From: a virus
Length of the DNA: 33,111 nucleotides
IMG/VR virus record: IMGVR_UViG_3300025543_005073
Location: 1-33,111 of that record
Strand: one strand, 5' to 3'
Position numbers and translations under genes: made by a program. Positions 1 to 6,652 of the stretch are shown here, in pieces. How positions within the stretch are numbered: the stretch's first letter is position 1; every line of letters begins with the position of its first letter. The notes beneath the pieces were generated by a model. The model ran no database searches. It was not told where the DNA came from and was given only the letters and a program-made list of their open reading frames with translations.

Positions 1-81
1 TCACTGATTGGTGATGTTGAAGTAGTCATGCATTTAACTGAATTTGGTGTTGTGATGATGCTATTTTTAGTGGGTGTATAG
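1..81 (+). pseudogene. Kef-type antiporter gene fragment, interrupted by the prophage
   Basis: Frame 1 reads SLIGDVEVVMHLTEFGVV followed by MMLFLVG, then V and a TAG stop at 79-81. This matches the conserved transmembrane stretch of KefB/KefC-type monovalent cation:proton antiporters (CPA2 family), which normally continues LEL after FLVG. The homology ends abruptly at about base 74, where phage-like sequence beginning TGTA starts. I infer host DNA split by prophage insertion. Only about 25 codons are visible, so the exact paralogue cannot be named and the other half of the gene lies outside the window. Confidence 0.72.
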
Positions 82-170
82 GGTCTAGTTAAATGAACAC
101 TGCATAACGTTAGGGATCAAATTGGATCTATGTGGAATAGACGGGATCGTAAAGTGGATTAGATCTAGAT
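75..170. other. Candidate left end of the Mu-like prophage with transposase-site-like repeats
   Basis: Host coding homology stops at about 74, and the next bases are TGTA, the same first four bases as the ends of phage Mu. Three imperfect GGG(A)TC-led repeats follow, at 81, 113 and 143, spaced 32 and 30 bp, close to three helical turns. The second and third share a downstream TGGAT. Mu-type transposases bind several spaced end sites, so these are candidate L-end sites. The exact boundary is inferred because the right end and the 5-bp target duplication are not in the window. Confidence 0.5.
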
Positions 171-177
171 ACAGCGC

Positions 178-207
178 GGGGCTCAAGGTTTTTAAAACTT
201 GGGCCCC
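178..207. terminator. Strong GC-rich hairpin at the left end
   Basis: Bases 178-192 (starting GGGGC) pair with 194-207 (ending GCCCC), with one bulge and one mismatch; the centre is TTTTTAAAA. No long T run follows on either side, so this may be a bidirectional terminator or insulator rather than a classic intrinsic one. It lies downstream of the leftward repressor gene and would separate phage and host transcription. Confidence 0.45.
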
Positions 208-242
208 TTACTTATTTTAAGCATTCTGTAATCTGAGCAGGT

Positions 243-292
243 TTGAGCACTCCTTTTAAAATGTGCTGATTTAGCCTAGTAGATTGAGCACT
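243..292. repeat. Direct repeat TTGAGCACT x2 with an inverted GTGCT
   Basis: TTGAGCACT occurs at 243-251 and 284-292, 41 bp apart. AGCAC at 246-250 can pair with GTGCT at 263-267 around a TTTTAAAA core. This lies in the non-coding stretch between the left end and the repressor gene. It may belong to the transposase or repressor-tail regulatory region. Nothing else was recognised between 208 and 314. Confidence 0.35.
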
Positions 293-314
293 AGCTGATT
301 ATGTTAGAACTCAG

Positions 315-339
315 TTTAAAACCCGTTTAAACATTTAAA
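315..339. repeat. TTTAAA 11-bp phased pair (site 1)
   Basis: TTTAAA at 315-320 and 326-331 are 11 bp apart (TTTAAAACCCG then TTTAAAC), and a third TTTAAA follows at 334-339. It abuts the stop codon of the repressor. It belongs to the family of paired elements seen at 3512, 7690, 17361, 19567 and 31273. Confidence 0.6.
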
Positions 340-1020
340 TCAGTCGCCGATATCCTTTGAGATATGGACCACTTGCCCGACTACTGTGAACTGATGTTGG
401 TCTTCCTGTTTAACATCAACCTTGTCATATAGCTGGTTATCACTAATCAAGCGCCAGGAGCCTAGAACGCTTTGATAGCGTTTCACAAATAGCTCATCAC
501 CATTTCTAAAAATATAGATGTGCCCATCTGCTGGCTTGCATCTACCAATATGAACAACAAGCGTATCGTTATTGTTTATCGTTGGTTCCATGCTATCGCC
601 TTTGGCCCATACGATTGCTAAATCTTTTTCGTTGAATCCTCTGAACTTCAACCACTTGCGCCTGAATGCGAGATGCCTTACTGGCTCTAATTGTTCTGGA
701 TTAAGCGCACCATGTCCTGCGGATACTTGAATCCTATAGCCAGGTATTAACGCGAACTCATCCATGAAGTTAGGCACGATAGGTAAAAATGAATAACGCT
801 GTGGTGCCTCAGATATCCCGCTTATATCGTCACCTAATAAACTTCTCTGTGTGTCAGGTGGTAGCAGGCTGATGTGATATTCAAACGCCTTAGTACCTTT
901 CCGTTTTCTGCAAAGATGCTCTTTCCCGTCAACTAATAACTTTAAATGATCCCTTGTCCATCTATCGGATGTTGGAAAACTTCCATGTCCAGCCAATTCG
1001 GATGCAGTAAACCATGCCAT
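340..1020 (-). CDS. c: Mu-like phage repressor, Mu-type DNA-binding domain plus S24 peptidase
   Basis: Lysogeny repressor of 226 aa. Residues 1-63 form a Mu-type DNA-binding domain strikingly similar to the start of the transposase A encoded here (shared SELAG, SDR, RKR/RKRQGTK and EYHISLLP blocks), as expected if both proteins read the same operators. Residues 100-226 resemble a LexA/S24 peptidase: a VSAGHG segment, catalytic Ser143 in GDSMEP and Lys180 in LFVKRY, 37 residues apart as in LexA. The Mu c protein has no such peptidase. RecA-stimulated autocleavage and SOS induction are inferred from the family. The ATG at 1020 is preceded only by weak GGTG/GGG ribosome-binding sequence. Transcribed leftwards, divergent from ner, across the operator array. 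Confidence 0.93.
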   Translation of the reverse strand: MAWFTASELAGHGSFPTSDRWTRDHLKLLVDGKEHLCRKRKGTKAFEYHISLLPPDTQRSLLGDDISGISEAPQRYSFLPIVPNFMDEFALIPGYRIQVSAGHGALNPEQLEPVRHLAFRRKWLKFRGFNEKDLAIVWAKGDSMEPTINNNDTLVVHIGRCKPADGHIYIFRNGDELFVKRYQSVLGSWRLISDNQLYDKVDVKQEDQHQFTVVGQVVHISKDIGD

Positions 1021-1173
1021 CCGTTGCCCATCACCATCAACGGATGATTAATCCGTTTCTAGTTTTTCAGCATCCGTTTCGACTAAATCATTGTTTGTAT
1101 TATGTTTGTTCATGTTTAAACCTAAGTATTTAAAATATAGAAACGGATGCAACATCAAATTAATCATCCGTTG
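1019..1173. promoter_or_regulatory. Operator array between repressor and ner: six ATCCGTT/AACGGAT copies in nested inverted repeats
   Basis: Copies start at 1019, 1039, 1051, 1072, 1142 and 1166. An outer 13-bp inverted repeat, CAACGGATGATTA (1038-1050) and TAATCATCCGTTG (1161-1173), encloses an inner 11-bp one, GCATCCGTTTC (1070-1080) and GAAACGGATGC (1140-1150). Position and multiplicity correspond to the Mu O1-O3 operators, which also serve as the transpositional enhancer. The AT-rich centre (1081-1139) carries TTTAAAC at 1115 and TTTAAA at 1129. Likely bound by the repressor and by the similar N-terminus of A. Confidence 0.82.
1048..1113 (-). CDS. Possible 21-aa leader peptide upstream of the repressor
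   Basis: On the minus strand an ATG at 1113 opens 21 codons (MNKHNTNNDLVETDAEKLETD) ending at TAA 1048-1050, just before the repressor start. An AGG lies 7 nt upstream of the ATG. The duplicated ETD comes from two operator copies lying in the same frame. It is weak as a gene: it may simply be open by chance in operator DNA, or it could be a translated leader coupled to the repressor. Confidence 0.25.
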   Translation of the reverse strand: MNKHNTNNDLVETDAEKLETD

Positions 1174-1176
1174 CTA

Positions 1177-1205
1177 TTGACCGATTCATCCCTTTAATCC
1201 ATTAT
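1177..1205 (+). promoter_or_regulatory. Candidate early promoter for ner-A-B
   Basis: TTGACC at 1177-1182 and CATTAT at 1200-1205 are separated by exactly 17 bp, giving five of six and four of six matches to the sigma-70 boxes. The -35 box lies 3 bp after the outer operator arm (ends 1173), so repressor bound there would block polymerase. Transcription would start near 1212, upstream of the GTG at 1244. Confidence 0.55.
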
Positions 1206-1243
1206 CTAGTTACTAAGTAGAGCAACGCACAGGGGTTACTAAG

Positions 1244-1501
1244 GTGAATAACGAAATAGTCTCTCAAAAAAGCAACCAATATGGAAGCGATTGGCATCGA
1301 GCCGACATTATCGCCGCATTAAAAAAGCGCGGTTTGTCCGTTCGTCAACTATCAAGGGACGCAGGATTAGGTGAAAACACACTAGCTAATGCACTGCGTT
1401 CACCTTGGCCTAAAGGTGAGAAGATCATCGCAACTGCGATAGGTATGAAACCGGAAGAAGTTTGGCCTAGCCGTTACCGCTCATTGCGCGCAGCGAGTTA
1501 A
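1244..1501 (+). CDS. ner: Ner-like DNA-binding regulator
   Basis: An 85-aa protein of the Ner/Nlp (SfsB) winged-helix DNA-binding family. Family hallmarks are DWHRADIIAALKKRGLS, a helix-turn-helix around residues 30-50 (RQLSRDAGLGENTLANAL), then the RSPWPKGEKIIATAIG block and a WPSRY tail. In Mu, Ner represses both early and repressor promoters during lytic growth. It starts at GTG 1244 after the operator region and is the first rightward early gene. The A transposase begins 11 nt after its stop, whose final A starts the AAGGAG ribosome-binding site of A. The role is inferred from family and position; recognition is firm. Confidence 0.93.
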   Translation: MNNEIVSQKSNQYGSDWHRADIIAALKKRGLSVRQLSRDAGLGENTLANALRSPWPKGEKIIATAIGMKPEEVWPSRYRSLRAAS

Positions 1502-1512
1502 GGAGAATTCGT

Positions 1513-3516
1513 ATGTGGCTATTAGCTAGTGAATTAGCAGGCGTTGTTGGCTTGCCAGGTTCTGACAGAAATGTTCGTGAGCAATTAAAAAAGCTTGCCA
1601 CTGAAAATCCAGAACTCGCGAGAAAAAGACAAGGGACGAAAGGGACTGAATACCATATCAGCCTATTGCCCACTGCAACCCAAACCGCCCTTTATAAAAT
1701 CAAAGGCCAAATCAAAGTTGGCGATCAAGTACTGGCATTGCCTAAAAAGAAAAGCCAGCAAACCTATTGCCGTGAAGCACTTTGGGCGCGTTGGAATAAA
1801 ACTAATCATGCAGCCCAGGCTAAAGCGCAATTCGCTTTGCGTACTGTGCAAGCCGTGTTTGCGCTTAAGCGTAATGGCATCAAATTGATGGATGCATATG
1901 ACTCAGTTTGTGCCGAGTACGACATTGCACTTAGCACGCTGCGCCGCCATTGCTCTATGGTCAAAGGGATTGATGAAGCAGATTGGGCGCCAGCCTTGCT
2001 GCCGAAACACTTTGAAGCCTCACAGGCCAAGAAGAAAAACCAATTTGCATTTGTATCACCAGATGCATGGGAAGCCTTTAAAGCTGATTACCTGTCATTA
2101 GAACAACCTGCAATGACAGTGTGTTACGAGCGCTTAAAAGATACCGCTAAAGGTAAAGACTGGGTGTTACCCAGTTTAAAAAGCCTTGCCCGCCGCATCG
2201 CCCATGAAATACCCGCGCAGCAATTAGTGCTACTGCGTGAAGGTGAACATGCCTTGCACCAACTATACCCACCACAAGAACGCACAGTCGAAGGCTTGCA
2301 TGCGCTTGAATGGATAAATGGTGATGGCTACTTACACAACGTGTTTGTGAAGTGGTTTAACGGTGAAGTGCTGCGCCCTAAAACGTGGTTTTGGCAAGAC
2401 ATCTACAGCCGTAAGATCATTGGCTGGCGTTGTGATATCAGCGAAAACACCGACAGCATTCGCTTGTCACTTATGGACGTATGCGAAAAGTATGGTGTGC
2501 CAAAAGAAATCACGATCGATAACACCCGCGCAGCGGCCAATAAATGGATGACCGGAGGCGTAGCTAACCGCTACCGCTTTAAAGTCAAAGAGGATGATCC
2601 ACTCGGCATTATCCCAATGCTTGGGATCAAGCTGCATTGGTCAAGCGTGATTCTTGGTAAAGGCCACGGCCAAGCTAAGCCTATTGAACGTATGTTCGGC
2701 GTGGGTGGGCTTGAGGAATACATAGATAAACACCCGTTATGCCGTGGTGCCTATACAGGCCCTAACCCAATGGCGAAGCCGGATAACTACGGTAGCAAAG
2801 CCATAGCAGCAGAGGACTTTTTAAAAGCCATTGCTAAGGGTGTTGAAATGTACAACGCCAAAGAAAACCGTAATACCGAAATCTGTAAAGGCTTTATGAG
2901 CTTTGATCAGGCATTTGATACCAGCTATCAAAACGCTGAAATACGCAAAGCCACCAAGGCACAGCTGCAACTGATGATGCTGCAAGCAGAAGCGGTACGA
3001 GTATCTAAGCACGGTACGATTGTGCTCGATGCTGGCGGCAGTATCAAAGGCCGTAAAAACCGTTATTTCAACGAGACGATGATGAACTATGTCGGCCAAA
3101 AACTGGTTGCTCGTTTTGACCCGTTAAAGCTGCATGACTCGTTAGAGATCTACGCCCTCAACGGTGTGCATATTTGTACTGCTGAATGTCTTGAAAAAGA
3201 TGCCTTTGGTGATACCCAATCAGCCCGTGAAACCAAGCGTAAACGCACCCAGTTTACTAAGAGCAACAAGCTGGCTGCGGCTGCAAAAATCAGCGTAGAC
3301 CAACTAGAACTGGCCGCAATGATGCGCCCAGCAGCAGAAGAGATTATCCCCGAAACCAAAGTGGTAATGATGGTGCGACCGACCTCAATCGGTAATACAG
3401 CTGCCGCCATTGCTTACGACCACGAACACGACTCAGACCACCAAGCCGAGTGCGCCGCTAACTTTAGCGAAAGCGTTGCCTACCTGCGTGAACTGAAAAG
3501 TAAAAACCGTCTTTAA
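1513..3516 (+). CDS. A: Mu-type DDE transposase A
   Basis: Catalyses strand transfer for integration and replicative transposition. 667 aa, close to MuA (663 aa). Residues 1-60 are the operator/enhancer-binding domain shared with the repressor. End-binding helical domains follow at about 90-250. The RNase H-like core carries the catalytic triad D271 (WINGDGYLHN), D336 (ITIDNTRAA) and E392 (KPIERMFG), almost the same residue numbers as in MuA. A C-terminal beta domain and a basic tail, probably for contact with B, complete it. AAGGAG at 1500-1505 sits 7 nt before the ATG. The stop codon falls inside the first TTTAAAC of the element at 3512, 33 nt before B. Confidence 0.98.
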   Translation: MWLLASELAGVVGLPGSDRNVREQLKKLATENPELARKRQGTKGTEYHISLLPTATQTALYKIKGQIKVGDQVLALPKKKSQQTYCREALWARWNKTNHAAQAKAQFALRTVQAVFALKRNGIKLMDAYDSVCAEYDIALSTLRRHCSMVKGIDEADWAPALLPKHFEASQAKKKNQFAFVSPDAWEAFKADYLSLEQPAMTVCYERLKDTAKGKDWVLPSLKSLARRIAHEIPAQQLVLLREGEHALHQLYPPQERTVEGLHALEWINGDGYLHNVFVKWFNGEVLRPKTWFWQDIYSRKIIGWRCDISENTDSIRLSLMDVCEKYGVPKEITIDNTRAAANKWMTGGVANRYRFKVKEDDPLGIIPMLGIKLHWSSVILGKGHGQAKPIERMFGVGGLEEYIDKHPLCRGAYTGPNPMAKPDNYGSKAIAAEDFLKAIAKGVEMYNAKENRNTEICKGFMSFDQAFDTSYQNAEIRKATKAQLQLMMLQAEAVRVSKHGTIVLDAGGSIKGRKNRYFNETMMNYVGQKLVARFDPLKLHDSLEIYALNGVHICTAECLEKDAFGDTQSARETKRKRTQFTKSNKLAAAAKISVDQLELAAMMRPAAEEIIPETKVVMMVRPTSIGNTAAAIAYDHEHDSDHQAECAANFSESVAYLRELKSKNRL

Positions 3517-3529
3517 ACCCTATTTAAAC
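3512..3529. repeat. TTTAAAC 11-bp phased pair (site 2), between A and B
   Basis: TTTAAAC at 3512-3518 and 3523-3529, spaced exactly 11 bp. The TAA of the first copy is the stop codon of A. It fills the short A-B gap, followed by the AAAAGGA ribosome-binding site of B. Confidence 0.65.
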
Positions 3530-3549
3530 CAGCAATAAAAGGAATGAAT

Positions 3550-4494
3550 ATGACCAACGTACACAGCCTAGCGAAGGCCGAAAGCAAGCAAACAGACGTC
3601 ATCATGCGCATCGCTGCATTGATAAACGCAAAGCGTGTTACCTCGGGACAAGTGGCGCAAGAAATCAGCGTTTCCCCGTCTACCTTAAGCCAAGTTTTGA
3701 ACGGTTTATACAAAGCTGATCCGGTCAAAATTGTGGAGAAGTTAGAGAACTGGCTGCGCCTACGTGAACAACGCGACTCAAACCCAAGCACTGACCCTGG
3801 CTTTGTATTAACACCCACCGCCAAGTTGATTATGGACGACCTAACCTATGCCCAAATCACCGAATCTATTGTGGTGATCTACGGTGCATCCGGCGTCGGT
3901 AAAAGTAAAACGCTGGATGAATACCAACGCACTAACAACAACGTCTGGAAAGTCACCGCCAGCCCAAGCCGTTCAAGCCTGACCGAATGCTTATACGAGA
4001 TAGCGATGGAACTGGGCATGGATCAAGCGCCACGCACTAAGGGCCCACTGGCCCGAGTTATCCGCCAGCGCCTTAAAGGCAGCGAGGGCTTACTGATTGT
4101 TGACGAGGCTGACCACCTCGATTACCCCACGCTAGAAGAGCTGCGCATCCTCCAAGAAGAAACAGGCGTGGGCATGGTGCTTGTGGGCAACAACAAGGTT
4201 TATACGCAGCTTACTGGCGGACGCCGTAACGAAGAATTTGCTCGCTTGTTCTCGCGCATTGCTAAGAAGCGCGGCATCCATAAAACCAAAGTTGCTGACG
4301 TTCGTGCCATTGCAGAAGCGTGGCATGTCGGCGGCAGCACTGAAATGAACGTGATGATCCAAATCAGTGAGCGACCAGGTGGCCTGCGTCTACTGACTAA
4401 GACCATCAAGCTTGCCGCCATGTTTGCTAAAGGTGCGGTGATCACAGAGCAATTGCTACGCACAGCACTTGCTGAACTAGAAACCAACGAGTGA
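3550..4494 (+). CDS. B: Mu-type target-capture ATPase B
   Basis: AAA+ ATPase of the MuB family that coats target DNA, brings it to the A transpososome and gives target immunity. 314 aa (MuB is 312). An N-terminal helix-turn-helix lies around residues 30-55 (SGQVAQEISVSPSTLSQVLNG), Walker A GASGVGKS around 112-119, and Walker B LLIVDEAD around 181-188. A helical C-terminal domain ends the protein. An ATG at 3544 is also in frame, but AAAAGGA ends at 3543, directly against it, so 3550 is the better start. The next gene begins 8 nt after the stop. Confidence 0.97.
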   Translation: MTNVHSLAKAESKQTDVIMRIAALINAKRVTSGQVAQEISVSPSTLSQVLNGLYKADPVKIVEKLENWLRLREQRDSNPSTDPGFVLTPTAKLIMDDLTYAQITESIVVIYGASGVGKSKTLDEYQRTNNNVWKVTASPSRSSLTECLYEIAMELGMDQAPRTKGPLARVIRQRLKGSEGLLIVDEADHLDYPTLEELRILQEETGVGMVLVGNNKVYTQLTGGRRNEEFARLFSRIAKKRGIHKTKVADVRAIAEAWHVGGSTEMNVMIQISERPGGLRLLTKTIKLAAMFAKGAVITEQLLRTALAELETNE

Positions 4495-4502
4495 GGTGAG
4501 TG

Positions 4503-4778
4503 ATGGCTACTGTATTAACCGAAAAAATGAAAGCCGCAATCTTTGGTGCAGTCACCATAAGTGGATGTGATTTCAAGTATTCAAGTGCCGTAGAAATAGA
4601 CAACAAACTTAAGCTTTCTCACAGAGTAATGATTAGAGGTGAAGTTACAAAAGGTGAGTGGATATGGGTTGGTCATAGCACAGACGGTATATATGAATTT
4701 GAGTCGGCAGCACAAGCTCGTCTTTTCATTGCAGAAATGAAAGCTGAATTTAAATCAAGAAAGCAAAGCGAGGTATGA
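4503..4778 (+). CDS. Hypothetical early protein, 91 aa
   Basis: Not recognised. It is a small protein with a predicted beta-rich middle (MIRGEVTKGEWIWVGHS) and a C-terminal helix (QARLFIAEMKAEFKSRK). Its base composition is more AT-rich than A and B, suggesting a later acquisition. GAGGTGA at 4493-4499 overlaps the B stop and favours ATG 4503 over the in-frame GTG at 4500. The next gene starts 1 nt after the stop, so both are likely co-translated. In Mu this position carries kil and other host-takeover genes; sequence similarity to those is not evident. Confidence 0.75.
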   Translation: MATVLTEKMKAAIFGAVTISGCDFKYSSAVEIDNKLKLSHRVMIRGEVTKGEWIWVGHSTDGIYEFESAAQARLFIAEMKAEFKSRKQSEV

Positions 4779-4779
4779 C

Positions 4780-4995
4780 ATGGAAACAGTAAACAAGATT
4801 GAAGAGAAAGTGATTGCAGTCATCAAGGGTAAGCCAGTTGAAGCAGACCGCTTTATCACGAATCGCCAAGGTAAAAAGTTTGAGTTTGATCGCGTGGCTG
4901 TCAATACCCGCGGCGGGTTCTGTTTAGACCAAATGCGTGATGACGAAGTCATCGTTAAGCCTGGGCTTATCTACCGTGAAGTAAAGGAGGCATGA
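4780..4995 (+). CDS. Hypothetical early protein, 71 aa
   Basis: No family recognised. A short charged protein (METVNKIEEKVIAVIKGKPV at the start, DDEVIVKPGLIYREV near the end) that reads like a small beta-strand fold. GAGG lies 6-9 nt before the ATG, and the next ORF starts 1 nt after its stop, so it belongs to the compact early operon. No membrane segment or metal-binding cysteine pair is present. Candidates are a nucleic-acid-binding accessory or a host-interaction protein, but nothing in the sequence decides. Confidence 0.72.
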   Translation: METVNKIEEKVIAVIKGKPVEADRFITNRQGKKFEFDRVAVNTRGGFCLDQMRDDEVIVKPGLIYREVKEA

Positions 4996-4996
4996 G

Positions 4997-5317
4997 ATGA
5001 AAACTCAACTCGAAAAACAAGCGCAAGCACTCATCGCTGTTGGTCGTTTAAATCTGCATGGTTGCACAGTGATCAGCATTAACAGTCAGCACTTAACTCC
5101 AGTGATCGACGTAGATAAACCGCCGTTCAAACTGCGTTCAAAAGCGGTTCGCATTACCGAAGTACTGCACGGCATGGTCAATCAAATCTGTGTTGCCAGT
5201 TACAACGGCTGCCTAGTGCGTTGGGTAGATGATGGCATGGAAATACCAGAGCAGATTTGCCAAACCCTTAATCAATATTCACCTGAGTTAATCAGCGTGT
5301 GGCCGAAGAATTTTTAA
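4997..5317 (+). CDS. Hypothetical early protein, 106 aa
   Basis: Not recognised. Residues 1-20 form a helix (LEKQAQALIAVGRLNLHGC), then alternating beta segments with several hydrophobic patches. It starts within the tight 4503-5952 cluster, its RBS (AAAGGAGG at 4983-4990) lying in the end of the previous gene. No catalytic motif seen. It is a conserved-looking small early gene by context only; a DNA-mimic or nuclease-inhibitor role, as for Mu Gam, cannot be supported from sequence. Confidence 0.72.
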   Translation: MKTQLEKQAQALIAVGRLNLHGCTVISINSQHLTPVIDVDKPPFKLRSKAVRITEVLHGMVNQICVASYNGCLVRWVDDGMEIPEQICQTLNQYSPELISVWPKNF

Positions 5318-5331
5318 TAAGGAACTTATAG

Positions 5332-5952
5332 ATGAACACCACTAACCAACCCGCCCCACAGGGCTTCCGCTTAAATGCACTCGGCCATGCTGTACCAGAA
5401 AGCCAAGTGAAAGATATCGACAAACTGCGTGATGAAGTCGTGCTCAAAATCGTCATGGCTGCCAAAGAAATGCAAGGCCACATGGCGACCTATAAAGCGA
5501 CCTCAATGCGAGCAGTGGCAGACTTTATCGACCTCAGTGCCAGCGAATTTGGCGTTAAGTTTGGCGGCACTAAGGGCAATGTCTCGCTGGTGTCATTCGA
5601 TGGTAAATACAAGGTCCAGCGCAGCATAGGCGAGCACCGTATTTTTGATGAACGGATACAAGCGGCCAAGGTGAAAATTGATGAATGCATCAAACGTTGG
5701 TCGGTAGGTTCGAGCGACCAAATCAAAGCGTTGGTGGAGCTTTCATTCAAGGTGAATAAGCAGGGTTATATCGACGTTAACCAAGTGCTGAGCCTGCGCC
5801 AGTTAAACATAGATGATGCTGATTGGCGTGAGGCAATGGATGCCATCGCTGACTCAATCCAAGTGATGGGAAGTACGCCTTACCTGCGCGTTTACGAACG
5901 CCAAGACGATGGCACCTACAAGCAGATTGCGCTCGATATCGCCAAGTTGTAG
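5332..5952 (+). CDS. DUF3164 family phage protein
   Basis: 206 aa, matching the DUF3164 family common in the early region of Mu-like phages: an N-terminal PQGFRLNALGHAVPESQVK segment, a helical DKLRDEVV...MAAKEMQ stretch, a central FGGTKGNVSLVSFDGKYKVQR block and an EAMDAIADSIQVMGS C-terminal region. The biochemical role is unknown. TAAGGA at 5318-5323 precedes the ATG by 8 nt. It is the largest conserved member of the post-B cluster and is followed 2 nt later by the next gene. Confidence 0.88.
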   Translation: MNTTNQPAPQGFRLNALGHAVPESQVKDIDKLRDEVVLKIVMAAKEMQGHMATYKATSMRAVADFIDLSASEFGVKFGGTKGNVSLVSFDGKYKVQRSIGEHRIFDERIQAAKVKIDECIKRWSVGSSDQIKALVELSFKVNKQGYIDVNQVLSLRQLNIDDADWREAMDAIADSIQVMGSTPYLRVYERQDDGTYKQIALDIAKL

Positions 5953-5954
5953 CC

Positions 5955-6233
5955 ATGCAATATCTGCTACTGACCCGCTACGGAGAAGTAACCGTAAGTC
6001 GCCACGCTGTACAAAGGTGGCGACAACGAACGGGCCGCAACTGGCCGCAGATGGTCGAGGCGATAACTACCGCTCACCGACCCACTAAGCAGCAGCTGCG
6101 GCGGATAAGGAAGCGTTCAGGCTGGCAACCAAAACGAATATTGGAATGCGAGTGTGCCTACTTCCTTATCACTAACCACAACATAGTCACCGTGTATGAC
6201 AAGACACGAAGGATTGAAACCGATGATGAATGA
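5955..6233 (+). CDS. Hypothetical basic early protein, 92 aa
   Basis: A strongly basic small protein. SRHAVQRWRQR near residues 14-24 and a second basic helix (TKQQLRRIRKRSGWQPKR) are followed by a beta-strand end (CAYFLITNHNIVTVYD). The RHA..R..R pattern and terminal strands loosely recall small RelE-like or DUF4258-type RNA/DNA-binding proteins, but I cannot assign a family. It overlaps the next gene by 11 nt, indicating translational coupling. Confidence 0.7.
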   Translation: MQYLLLTRYGEVTVSRHAVQRWRQRTGRNWPQMVEAITTAHRPTKQQLRRIRKRSGWQPKRILECECAYFLITNHNIVTVYDKTRRIETDDE

Positions 6234-6486
6234 TCTTAAATGGCTGTTCACCGCGCCCTACAGCAAAGGTGAATTAGAACGTGAAATCGTAATGGCCCAA
6301 GCATTGATCGAAAGCGAACGCGCTGGCACGGCATTCCCTGATTCGACCTTTGAGGATGGTTATATCGCCGCCCTTAACTTTGTACTGGGTAATGAAGGTT
6401 CCAACGTACGCGAAGAATACGAGGCGCTTTGTGCTGAGCATTCAACCACAGATGTGCAGGCTGGTGACTATGAGCAAACGGCATGA
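6223..6486 (+). CDS. Hypothetical early protein, 87 aa
   Basis: Starts at ATG 6223 (MMNDLKWLFTAPYSKGELER); GAAGG at 6208-6212 lies 10 nt upstream. An in-frame ATG at 6196 lies deep in the previous gene without a ribosome-binding site and was not used. Acidic, mainly helical, with GTAFPDSTFEDGYIAALNFVLG in the middle. A similar arrangement is found in small Mu-like early proteins, but no function is known. It overlaps neighbours on both sides by 11 and 17 nt. Confidence 0.7.
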   Translation: MMNDLKWLFTAPYSKGELEREIVMAQALIESERAGTAFPDSTFEDGYIAALNFVLGNEGSNVREEYEALCAEHSTTDVQAGDYEQTA

Positions 6487-6652
6487 GGACATCATCAAAA
6501 ACATCATGGCTTATGGCAGGTTCAAAACCAAAGAACTCGCTGAGGATTGGGCAATAAAAGAGTTTGGTAGCGACTGGCGTACACGCAGTGCAGTAAAGGC
6601 CAAGCGGATCATTATGACAAACCCGCATGAGAAGGAATGGGACGATGAATAG
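6470..6652 (+). CDS. Hypothetical early protein, 60 aa
   Basis: Begins at ATG 6470 (MSKRHEDIIKNIMAYGRFKT) after a GGTG at 6463-6466, and ends at 6652. The frame is open further upstream, but that part is antiphase to the preceding gene and has no ribosome-binding site. A compact, basic helical protein with a probable helix-turn-helix-like layout (KTKELAEDWAIKEFG, then RSAVKAKRI). It overlaps the genes on both sides, as is usual in this operon. Confidence 0.68.
   Translation: MSKRHEDIIKNIMAYGRFKTKELAEDWAIKEFGSDWRTRSAVKAKRIIMTNPHEKEWDDE

Noticed and set aside
1115-1134. TTTAAAC and TTTAAA in the operator core
   Set aside because: Spacing is 14 bp, so it does not fit the 11-bp pair rule, though a relation is possible.
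4997-5317. Gam-like nuclease inhibitor
   Set aside because: Considered because of position, but length and sequence do not show the Gam helical coiled-coil signature.
6350-6469. Upstream extension of the 60-aa gene
   Set aside because: It is antiphase to the preceding gene; the 6470 start has a ribosome-binding sequence and a sensible protein start.
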